Part shown: positions 57,648 through 64,000 of the stretch, in pieces
Numbering within the stretch: the stretch's first letter is position 1
Layout of the letters: every line of letters starts with the position of its first letter
Assembly (NCBI RefSeq): GCF_050749815.1
Contig: NZ_CP192735.1
Span: 1,860,001-1,924,000 of the forward strand
Length of the DNA: 64,000 nucleotides
Direction of reading: 5' to 3'
Source of the DNA: Dyella_A sp050749815
GTDB taxonomy: Bacteria; Pseudomonadota; Gammaproteobacteria; Xanthomonadales; Rhodanobacteraceae
Notes under the pieces: model-generated
The model's input: the letters and a program-made list of their open reading frames with translations, nothing else
What the model was told of the DNA's origin: nothing
Database searches by the model: none
Position numbers and translations under genes: made by a program

Positions 57648-58877
57648 ATGCCGCCGCGCCTTGCCATCGCCCTGGCTGCCCTGCTGGCGCTGGCAGCAAC
57701 CAACGCCAGCGCCGACGACCCGGGCTGGGCTCGGACCTCGGTCACCTACGACGGCGCCGCGATTAGCAACCTCCACGGCGGTGTGGCGCGCTCGTCCACC
57801 TACGTCGGCAACCTGCACCTGCGCAGCCTGTTGGATCTCGAGCGCGCGACGGGTTGGACCGGCACCCACGCCTACGTCGATGCGCTGTGGATCCACGGCG
57901 GGCAGCCCGATTCGTTCGTTGGCGATGCCATGGGCGTCAACAACCTCAGCGCGTCGCCAAACCTGCAGCTCGAGGAAGCCTGGATCGAGCACAACCTCGC
58001 CCGGGCGAGCGTCTCGGTGTTGGCCGGGCTGTACGACGTCAACAGCGAGTTCGACCGCACGCAGTCCGGCGGGCTGTTTCTCAACAGCGCGTTTGGCATC
58101 GGGCCGGAGTTCGCGCAGACCGGCGTCGACGGGCCGTCGATCTTTCCGCGCACGGCGCTGGGGGCACGGGTCGCCTACAAGCCCGCCGAGGGCATGGTGC
58201 TGCGCGCGGCCGCGCTCGATGGCGTGCCGCTGATCCGCGATGGCGACCGGCTGCGCGCATTCCAGCGCGGCGATGGCCGTCTATACGTTGCCGAGCTCGC
58301 CCTGCTCGACCGCCCCGGCGCGCGCCCGCCCGGCGATGCGCGCCTGCGCATCGGCCGCAACGCCATGCTGCCGATGTACGCCGGCAAGCTCGCCATCGGC
58401 GCGTGGCACTACACCGCCACTTTCGATCGGCTCGCACCCGGTTCCAATGCCGCACGCCAGCACGGCGCCACCGGGTATTACGCGGTGGCGGATGGCACCG
58501 TCGTGCGCGACCCACACGACAGCCGCCGCAGCCTCTCATTGTTCGCGCAGATCGGTGCGGGCGATCCAGCAGTCGCACGCTTCGGCCGCTACCTCGGCGT
58601 CGGCACCGTGCTGGCCGGTCCGTTCGCGCAGCGCCCCCAGGACGAACTGGGTTTGGCCGTCGCCGTAGCGCGCAACGGCCGCCCCTACCGGCAGCAACAG
58701 GCGCCACAGCCGACCACCGCCACCGAACGCTCCATCGAGCTGAGCTACTTGGCCCAAGCCACCGAATGGCTCGCCGTGCAGCCCGACCTGCAATACGTGA
58801 TCCACCCCAACACCGACCCCACCGCACGCAGCGCGCTGGTGTTCACCCTGCGCTTCGAACTGTCCACCGACCTGTAA
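57648..58877 (+). CDS. OprB-family carbohydrate-porin-like outer membrane protein
   Basis: 409 aa. Signal peptide (LAIALAALLALAATNASA, about 23 residues). The OprB family pattern is clear: LEEAWIEHNL, VLAGLYDVNSEFDRTQSGGL, FLNSAFGIGPEFAQTG and GPSIFPRTALGARVAY. Ends in VFTLRFEL, a barrel closing strand. A TATACT hexamer at 57615-57620 could start a short leader. Substrate presumably a sugar or similar solute; not determinable. Confidence 0.88.
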   Translation: MPPRLAIALAALLALAATNASADDPGWARTSVTYDGAAISNLHGGVARSSTYVGNLHLRSLLDLERATGWTGTHAYVDALWIHGGQPDSFVGDAMGVNNLSASPNLQLEEAWIEHNLARASVSVLAGLYDVNSEFDRTQSGGLFLNSAFGIGPEFAQTGVDGPSIFPRTALGARVAYKPAEGMVLRAAALDGVPLIRDGDRLRAFQRGDGRLYVAELALLDRPGARPPGDARLRIGRNAMLPMYAGKLAIGAWHYTATFDRLAPGSNAARQHGATGYYAVADGTVVRDPHDSRRSLSLFAQIGAGDPAVARFGRYLGVGTVLAGPFAQRPQDELGLAVAVARNGRPYRQQQAPQPTTATERSIELSYLAQATEWLAVQPDLQYVIHPNTDPTARSALVFTLRFELSTDL

Positions 58878-58889
58878 CCCACGCCCTCC

Positions 58890-58972
58890 TGTAGGAGCCC
58901 GCTCGCGGGCGATGCCTTTCGCCTTGATGTGGCATCAGAGCCAGAAGCATCGCCCGCGAGCGGGCTCCTACA
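58890..58972 (+). repeat. REPIN-like palindrome, copy 6 (array B)
   Basis: 83 bp, plus orientation (centre TTTCGCCTTGATGTGGCATC). First unit of array B, whose period is exactly 168 bases. The stretch 58878-59397 holds array B, its linkers and flanks, with no gene. Confidence 0.92.
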
Positions 58973-59057
58973 GGAGATGAGCGGTGTGGTGGCGACTGCC
59001 GCACGGCATCCCGGATTTAGACCGTCCGGCTACCGGCCCACGATGCACCCGCCCGTG

Positions 59058-59140
59058 TGTAGGAGCCCGCTCGCGGGCGATGCCTTTCGCCTTGATGTGG
59101 CATCAGAGCCAGGAGCACCGCCCGCGAGCGGGCTCCTACA
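59058..59140 (+). repeat. REPIN-like palindrome, copy 7 (array B)
   Basis: 83 bp, plus orientation; one change in the right half (CACCGCCC for CATCGCCC). Joined to copies 6 and 8 by 85-base linkers that differ from each other at only two positions. Confidence 0.92.
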
Positions 59141-59225
59141 GGAGATGAGCGGTGTGGTGGCGACTGCCGCACGGCACCCCGGATTTAGACCGTACGGCTA
59201 CCGGCCCACGATGCACCCGCCCGTG

Positions 59226-59307
59226 TGTAGGAGCCCGCTCGCGGGCGATGCCTTTCGCTTTGATGTGGCATCAGAGCCAGAAGCATCGCCCGCGAGCGGC
59301 TCCTACA
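59226..59307 (+). repeat. REPIN-like palindrome, copy 8 (array B, right arm shortened)
   Basis: 82 bp; the right arm reads GCGAGCGGCTCCTACA, missing part of the GGGC step. After it the linker sequence is not repeated. Confidence 0.88.
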
Positions 59308-59397
59308 GGGGTGAGCGAGGGGTGATGACGCTCCGGGTGGCTTGCAGCATGAGTCCAGGGCTCGCGGTGGCCTGCTTGTCCCTGCTCCGACGCGCGG

Positions 59398-59413
59398 TAT
59401 AACATGCGTTATA
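59398..59413. promoter_or_regulatory. toxin-antitoxin operator palindrome
   Basis: TATAAC-ATGC-GTTATA, a 6-bp perfect inverted repeat, 20 bases before the antitoxin ATG. It contains -10-like hexamers on both strands, as expected for an autorepressed toxin-antitoxin promoter. Confidence 0.6.
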
Positions 59414-59433
59414 ACCATCACGCGGAGCCCGCC

Positions 59434-59655
59434 ATGAAGCTCAAGATCACCAGCATCGGCAATTCCGCCGGCGTCATCCTGCCCAAAGAGTTGCTGGCCC
59501 GCTTGCGGTTGGAAAAAGGCGACGAGCTGTATGCCATCGAGACCCCCGACGGCGTGCGGCTGACGGCGTTCGATCCCACGCTGGCGCAGCAGATGGAGGT
59601 GGCCGAAACGGTAATGCGCAAGCGGCGCAGCCTGCTCAACAAGCTGGCTCAGTAG
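59434..59655 (+). CDS. AbrB/MazE-type antitoxin
   Basis: 73 aa. SpoVT/AbrB swapped-hairpin DNA-binding domain at the N-terminus (MKLKITSIGNSAGVILPKEL then LRLEKGDELYAIETPDGVRL), short flexible C-terminal part (MRKRRSLLNKLAQ) that would clamp the toxin. ATG 59434 has a GGAG site; an upstream in-frame ATG at 59404 falls inside the operator. Partner of the Doc-like gene 11 bases downstream. Confidence 0.9.
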   Translation: MKLKITSIGNSAGVILPKELLARLRLEKGDELYAIETPDGVRLTAFDPTLAQQMEVAETVMRKRRSLLNKLAQ

Positions 59656-59666
59656 GGGGACTCGCC

Positions 59667-60098
59667 ATGATCGTATGGATCGAAAAGGCGCTGGCGCTCG
59701 CCGTGCATGATCGTCAACTGGCCGAGCACGGCGGCATCGCTGGCGTGCGCGATGAACGCTTGCTCGACTCCGCACTGGGGCGACCTCAGCAACGTCATGC
59801 CTACGGCGAACCGCCTCCGGATCTCGCCGATCTTGCCGCCAGCCTGGCCTTCGGATTGGCGCGCAATCACCCTTTCATGGATGGCAACAAGCGTACTGCC
59901 GCGGTGCTCTGCGAAACCTTCATTCTTCTCAACGACGCAGAACTGCAGGCCGACGACGTCGAGTTGTATCCGATCTACATCGCCCTCGCCGAAGGCAGCC
60001 TTACCGAGCAGGAGTTCGCCGACTGGTTGCGACCGCGCCTTATCCTGGCCGGCGATCCGCAGGTGAACGAGGCGGCGCCCCGTTACGGGCGACGTTGA
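59667..60098 (+). CDS. Doc-like Fic-fold toxin (death-on-curing family)
   Basis: 143 aa. The Fic/Doc catalytic motif is intact: RNHPFMDGNKRTAAV (H-P-F-x-D-G-N-K-R), plus the N-terminal GGIAGVRDERLLDSALGRPQ and YPIYIALAEGSLTEQEFADW typical of Doc. Family members phosphorylate or AMPylate a target (Doc phosphorylates EF-Tu). It follows an AbrB-type, not Phd-type, antitoxin, a known alternative pairing. Located between REPIN array B and another REPIN copy. Confidence 0.9.
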   Translation: MIVWIEKALALAVHDRQLAEHGGIAGVRDERLLDSALGRPQQRHAYGEPPPDLADLAASLAFGLARNHPFMDGNKRTAAVLCETFILLNDAELQADDVELYPIYIALAEGSLTEQEFADWLRPRLILAGDPQVNEAAPRYGRR

Positions 60099-60236
60099 GC
60101 GGAGCGTTGAGAGAATCGCTGCAGCGGGGGTGGCGTCGAACTGGGCCGCCTCGCCATTGTCGCGGCAGAAGTCTTCGGCCCGGATTCGCCACAACGAAAG
60201 CATTTAGGCAGCCTCGCGAGGGGCACTCGAACCCCC
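60099..60236. other. non-coding flank between toxin gene and REPIN copy 9
   Basis: No gene seen. Together with copy 9, a further flank (60320-60444) and the terminator it makes up the 402-base gap between the toxin stop and the aminopeptidase stop. Confidence 0.5.
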
Positions 60237-60319
60237 TGTAGGAGCCCGCTCGCGGGCGATGCCTTTCGCTTTGATGTGACATCAGAGCCAAAAGCATCGC
60301 CCGCGAGCGGGCTCCTACA
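60237..60319 (+). repeat. REPIN-like palindrome, copy 9
   Basis: 83 bp, plus orientation (centre TTTCGCTTTGATGTGACATC), intact arms; single copy downstream of the toxin gene. Confidence 0.92.
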
Positions 60320-60444
60320 GGGGGTGCTGTGCGCACCGGAGATGTGGGACGGCGGCGGACCTTCGTGGCCGCCATTGCCGCGAATGCGCCAGGAGCTCGT
60401 CACCCCGCTTGATCGTGCGCAATAGACCGCGCCCGGCGACCGAC

Positions 60445-60475
60445 CAAAAAAGAAGCCCCGCACTGCGGGGCTTCT
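60445..60475 (-). terminator. intrinsic terminator after the M1 aminopeptidase gene
   Basis: Arms AGAAGCCCCGCA (60451-60462) and TGCGGGGCTTCT (60464-60475) with a tight loop; six A just to the left give the T-run on the minus strand. Confidence 0.88.
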
Positions 60476-60500
60476 CACATCACTCAGGTTAGAACACCGA

Positions 60501-63149
60501 TCAGTCGGCGTTCTTCGCCAGCCAGGCATCCACGTCAGACAGGCGATCGTTGCGGATCATCATGCGGTACTGGATGTTGGCGATCACCGTGTTAGCCACG
60601 CGACGCGAGCCCTCGGCGATGTGCGCATCGGCGTACGCCTTGATCTTGTCGATCATCTCCGGCTTGAACGAAGTGGCGCCCAGGGCCGGGTAGTAGCGGC
60701 TGGACGAGGTGGAGTCGACCAGCTTGTCGACCTGCTCGCGGTGCGCCACGGCGAAGTCGAAGGCCATGTCCGGATGGTCGTACGACACGATGCGGATCAT
60801 GCCCGCGCTGTTGGTGGCGCCCGGCTCCGGGGTCAGCGCCAGGTCGAGCGCCTGCTTGGCGAGCGCGTCATCCTTGGCCACCGACAGCATGGCGTAGAGC
60901 TGGTCCTTGATCAGCGGCGTGGTCTCGGCCTTGGCCTCGTCGTGCAGCTGGTTCCAGGTGGCAGCGTCAGCGTTGCGGGCGACGATGGCGGTGATGGTCT
61001 TGCGCAGCGGCACCGGCACGGCGTTGGGGTCGGTCTTCTGCGCGGCGAAGCGGCGGCGCGCCTCGGCGATCACGTCCTTGTCGCCCAGGCCGGCCAGGGT
61101 GCCGATCATCTGCGTGCGCAGCAGCGCGGTCGGCACGCTTTCGCCGGCCTTGGCTTCCCAGCCGATGCGCGCGAACACCGGGCGCAGTCGCTCCAGCGCG
61201 AACGCGCGGAAGCGGGTCTGGCGCGCCTCATCGCCCTTGTAGTAGCTGTCGATGGCGCTGAAATAACCGGCCACCTCGCCCCACACCTGCGGGTCGGCGT
61301 CGGCCGGGGTGGCCTTGGCCAGCTCCAGCACGTTGGCCACCGGCTCCTGGCCGGCCATCGCCAGCGCCCAGGTGTCGCCCATCAGGCCGAGCTGGTCGAT
61401 CGGCGCCAGCTTGGCGAAGTCGCCCTTCAGCGCCGCGAACTGCTGCGGCGAGTACAGCGTGCGGTAGTAGCCGGTCTGGCCGGCGTTGACCAGCACCGGG
61501 CCGCAGCCCGGCACAGTCACCGAACCCTTGCCGTCCACCACGGTGGTGACCGGCTTGCCGTCGAGGGTCTTGGCGATCACCGGCACGTGCCAGCGCAGCG
61601 ACGTCTTGTTCGGGCGATCCTTGGTGAACTCGCCCTGGCTCAGCAGCACCTCGGTCTTGCCGGCGTTGCAGGCAGTGGTCTGCACGCGGATCAGCGGGAT
61701 GCCCGGCTGCAGCGTGAAGTCGTGCGCGATCTGGGTGATCGGCTTGCCGGCCGCGGCCTGCACCGACTTCCACAGGTCATCGGACACCGTGTTGCCGTAG
61801 GCGTGCGCCTTGATGTAATTGCGCACGCCGGTGCGCCAGGTCTCCGGGCCCACGTAGGCCTCGAGCATGGTGATCACCGCCTGGCCCTTGGAGTAGGTGA
61901 TCGAGTCGAACGCCTGGCTGGCCTGCTCCACCGTCTCCACGTGCTGCACCACCGGATGGGTGGTGGCGACCGCGTCGAGCGACATCGCGCCTTCGCGCGT
62001 GCCGACCAGGTCGAGGTTGGTGTGCCACTCCGGGTGCAGCTTCTCGGTGGTGCGCTCGGCCATCCACGAGGCGAAGCCCTCGTTGAGCCACAGGTCGTCC
62101 CACCAGCTCATCGTCACCAGGTCACCAAACCACTGGTGCGCCATCTCGTGCGCAGCGGTGTTGAACACACGCTGCTTGTCGCCCTGGGTGGAGATCGTCG
62201 GGTTGAGCAGCAGCGAGTATTCGAAGGTAAAGATCGCGCCCCAGTTCTCCATCGCCGAGAAGAACTGGCTCTGGCCCGGCGCGGCGATGTTGTCCAGCTT
62301 CGGCAGCGGGTACTTCACGCCGAAGTAGTCGTTGTACTCGTGCAGCACGGCGGCGGACGACTCCAGCGCAAAGTCGGCCTGGTCAACCATGCCCTTCTGC
62401 GCGATCACGCCGATCTCGGTGCCTTCGGCCATCTTGGTGGCGCGCTCGAACTCGCCCACGCTGAAGAACAGCAGGTAGGTGGACATCTTCGGCGACTGGC
62501 CGAAGTGCACCTCGGTCATGCCGTTGCCCAGGTCCTTCTTGGAGACGATGGGCATGTTGCTCACCGCCATGTCCGCGCTCGGCACGGTGGCGGTGAGGTC
62601 GAAGGTGGCCTTGTAGTTCGGCTCGTCCCACGAGGGGATGAAGCGGCGCGCGTCGGAGTTCTCAAACTGCGTGTACAGCGCGCGCTTCTTGCCGGCCTTG
62701 GTGTCGTAGTCCAGCGCGAAGATGCCGTTCGCCTGGGTGCCGATCTTGCCGGTGTAGGTCATCGCCAGGCGGTACTCGCCGGCCGGCACCGGGTGATCGA
62801 AGGTGAAGGTGGCCGTCTGCGCCTTCTCATCCACCGTCACCTTCGGCTTGCCGACCATGATCTTCAGCTTGGTCGGCGTCAGCGAGGCCTCGGAGAACGT
62901 GAGGTCCGCCGCGTTGAGCGTAATGCTGCTGGTGGGCTTGAGCACATTCAGCGTGATCGTGACCTTGCCGTCGAAGGCGAGCTTGTCGGCATGCGGCACC
63001 ACGGCCACGTCGTAGTGCGTCGGCACCACGCCACGCGGCAACTGGGTGGTGGCCTCGCGCATCGGCGGCGCCTTGGCGGTGGCCGCAAGCGGGGCCATCG
63101 ACACGCCGGCCAGGGCCAGCGCAATGGCGGAAACGAGATAACGACGCAT
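60501..63149 (-). CDS. secreted M1-family metallo-aminopeptidase
   Basis: 882 aa. A signal peptide of about 25 residues (LVSAIALALAGVSMAPLAATA) sends it to the periplasm or outside, unlike cytosolic PepN. Zinc site HEMAHQWFGD (HExxH near 335) with the third ligand Glu in LWLNEGFASWMAE; the substrate-binding GAMEN motif is SAMENWG (Gly to Ser). C-terminal ERAP1-like helical domain follows. CAGGAGAAG ribosome-binding site before ATG 63149. It resembles the secreted M1 peptidases of Xanthomonadales that degrade peptides during proteolytic growth. Confidence 0.93.
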   Translation of the reverse strand: MRRYLVSAIALALAGVSMAPLAATAKAPPMREATTQLPRGVVPTHYDVAVVPHADKLAFDGKVTITLNVLKPTSSITLNAADLTFSEASLTPTKLKIMVGKPKVTVDEKAQTATFTFDHPVPAGEYRLAMTYTGKIGTQANGIFALDYDTKAGKKRALYTQFENSDARRFIPSWDEPNYKATFDLTATVPSADMAVSNMPIVSKKDLGNGMTEVHFGQSPKMSTYLLFFSVGEFERATKMAEGTEIGVIAQKGMVDQADFALESSAAVLHEYNDYFGVKYPLPKLDNIAAPGQSQFFSAMENWGAIFTFEYSLLLNPTISTQGDKQRVFNTAAHEMAHQWFGDLVTMSWWDDLWLNEGFASWMAERTTEKLHPEWHTNLDLVGTREGAMSLDAVATTHPVVQHVETVEQASQAFDSITYSKGQAVITMLEAYVGPETWRTGVRNYIKAHAYGNTVSDDLWKSVQAAAGKPITQIAHDFTLQPGIPLIRVQTTACNAGKTEVLLSQGEFTKDRPNKTSLRWHVPVIAKTLDGKPVTTVVDGKGSVTVPGCGPVLVNAGQTGYYRTLYSPQQFAALKGDFAKLAPIDQLGLMGDTWALAMAGQEPVANVLELAKATPADADPQVWGEVAGYFSAIDSYYKGDEARQTRFRAFALERLRPVFARIGWEAKAGESVPTALLRTQMIGTLAGLGDKDVIAEARRRFAAQKTDPNAVPVPLRKTITAIVARNADAATWNQLHDEAKAETTPLIKDQLYAMLSVAKDDALAKQALDLALTPEPGATNSAGMIRIVSYDHPDMAFDFAVAHREQVDKLVDSTSSSRYYPALGATSFKPEMIDKIKAYADAHIAEGSRRVANTVIANIQYRMMIRNDRLSDVDAWLAKNAD

Positions 63150-63480
63150 GACTTCTCCTGCAGGATGAACCCGGTATCGGATACACGGCGACCTGCGCCG
63201 CACCGGACCGGAAGACGGAAACGGATTGTCCCCATTACTCCCATGGTGAGGCGCGCGCCGTCGGCCGGACACGGCCGGAAGTCACGCCCAAACATGCTGC
63301 AGCGCCGCGAGACTGAATCATCGCCATCGATCACCCGGGCGCCGTCAACTCCTTGCGGCGGGCTGGCGTTACTGTCCGCGCCCACCGGTCGGTGCCGCCA
63401 AACCCTTGCAGCGCAAGGATTTACGACACCCCGGCGACGCAAGACGCCGTTTGCCCATCCACGCACCTGAGGAGATCACC
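63150..63480. other. divergent intergenic region
   Basis: 331 bases between the aminopeptidase start and a small secreted-protein gene. No gene, RNA or strong repeat seen; a weak CCTTGC-AGC-GCAAGG hairpin at 63404-63418 is the only structure noted. Presumably carries both promoters. Confidence 0.5.
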
Positions 63481-63831
63481 ATGGCACCTCGCACCACCGT
63501 TCGCCGCAGTCTGATCGCCCTGCTCGCCACCAGTGCCCTCGCCGCCACCGGCGCCATGGCGCAAGCCACACCCGTACCCCACCACCCGCGCGTCAACGAA
63601 GTGAACAAGCGCGTGGACAACCAGCAACAGCGCATCGACAAGGGCGTCGCCAACGGCACCATCACGCCCAAGCAGGCCGCCCGCGACGAGAAGCACGACG
63701 CCAACATCGCCCAGCGCGCCAGCGCCGACGAAGCCCGCCACAACGGCCACCTCACCAAGAAAGAAACCGCGCACCTCAACCGCGCGGAGAACCGCAATAG
63801 TCGGCATATTCGGAAGCAGCGCCGGCATTGA
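63481..63831 (+). CDS. small secreted protein with basic internal repeats
   Basis: 116 aa. Signal peptide (LIALLATSALAATGAMA, cut near AQA) and a very basic, His/Asn/Lys-rich mature part. Two related segments are visible: RVDNQQQRIDKGVANGTITP followed by KQAARDEK, and ADEARHNGHLTKKETAHLNR; both carry G/N-x-[IL]-T-x-[KE]-x-[AE]. Such R-I-x-x-G-x-x-x-G-x-[IL]-T repeats occur in small periplasmic proteins of Xanthomonadales with unknown role. ATG 63481 has a GAGGAG site. Confidence 0.75.
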   Translation: MAPRTTVRRSLIALLATSALAATGAMAQATPVPHHPRVNEVNKRVDNQQQRIDKGVANGTITPKQAARDEKHDANIAQRASADEARHNGHLTKKETAHLNRAENRNSRHIRKQRRH

Positions 63832-63852
63832 GCTAGCTGCCTGAAACGAACG

Positions 63853-63877
63853 AGGCCCCGTGATGCGGGGCCTTGTC
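63853..63877 (+). terminator. hairpin terminator after the small secreted protein gene
   Basis: AGGCCCCG (63853-63860) and CGGGGCCT (63866-63873), 5-base loop, followed by TGTC. Modest T content. Confidence 0.6.
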
Positions 63878-63902
63878 CGCTCTGCCGGCTGACGCCATCG
63901 CC

Positions 63903-64000
63903 TCAGCGACGCCCCTGCAGCGCCGGGATCACGAACGTCGGCACCAGATCCTGCAGCTTGTACCAGGTGGCGAAGTCGCCGTAGTTGCCGGCCTGGATGC
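63903..64000 (-). CDS. C-terminal fragment of an unidentified protein (cut by window edge)
   Basis: The minus strand is open from position 64000 to a TGA at 63903-63905, giving about 31 residues that end in LQDLVPTFVIPALQGRR. Composition (GC-rich third positions) fits coding. Too little is visible to name a family. Confidence 0.5.
   Translation of the reverse strand, partial: IQAGNYGDFATWYKLQDLVPTFVIPALQGRR

Noticed and set aside
58890..59307. CRISPR array
   Set aside because: Repeats of 83 bases and near-identical 85-base linkers do not fit CRISPR repeat/spacer structure; no cas genes.
58929..59402. Open frame with repeated peptides across REPIN array B
   Set aside because: The repeating peptide (ASGLLQEMSG and similar) is just the translation of the 168-base tandem unit, with no ribosome-binding site and no conservation signal.

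Overview
The window is high-GC, gene-dense bacterial chromosome. The asd-fimV-truA-trpF-trpBA-accD block, the pst operon next to a phosphate-type porin, the lone rsxB joined to nth, and the REP palindromes all point to a gammaproteobacterium of the Xanthomonadales/Lysobacterales, most likely Rhodanobacteraceae (Rhodanobacter/Dyella-like). That placement is inferred from gene order and codon use. No phage, insertion sequence, CRISPR array or conjugative element was seen.

Layout. 0-4 kb: the N-terminal part of gltX, an outer-membrane barrel protein, a small secreted protein, a GT4 glycosyltransferase and a PAP2 phosphatase. 4-18 kb: a long minus-strand biosynthetic block read prmB, aroC, a D-2-hydroxyacid dehydrogenase, asd, a coiled-coil protein, fimV, (terminator), truA, trpF, a JmjC-like cupin, then trpB, trpA, accD. 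A LysR regulator diverges from trpB with a clear palindromic operator. 18-32 kb: psd, mltD, a HerA-like ATPase/membrane protein/greB operon, rimO, tandem dienelactone hydrolases plus a HIT protein, dcd, an FMN reductase and mrp. 32-37 kb: metG, a soluble orphan rsxB and nth. 37-44 kb: phosphate acquisition, with an OprP-like porin, rnt and pstSCAB-phoU. 44-53 kb: rnr-rlmB with a small membrane protein, tRNA-Leu(CAG), a HAD phosphatase, a VOC protein, and gcvP behind a tandem glycine riboswitch. 53-64 kb: a GGDEF/EAL protein, a LytS/LytTR two-component system, a lipoprotein, an OprB-like porin, an AbrB/Doc toxin-antitoxin pair, a secreted M1 aminopeptidase and a small secreted repeat protein.

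Working together: trpF, trpB, trpA, aroC and asd supply aromatic and aspartate-family amino acids. The pst/phoU/porin set takes up phosphate. The genes rnr, rlmB, rnt, truA, rimO, prmB and mrp serve RNA, ribosome and Fe-S maintenance.

The most interesting non-coding content: (1) a cluster of DnaA-box-like 9-mers arranged as two inverted pairs of equal spacing between PAP2 and accD; (2) nine REPIN-like palindromes, six of them in two tandem arrays whose linkers differ between loci; (3) a long inverted repeat between trpB and trpA; (4) the tandem glycine riboswitch; (5) the operators of the LysR regulator and the toxin-antitoxin pair.
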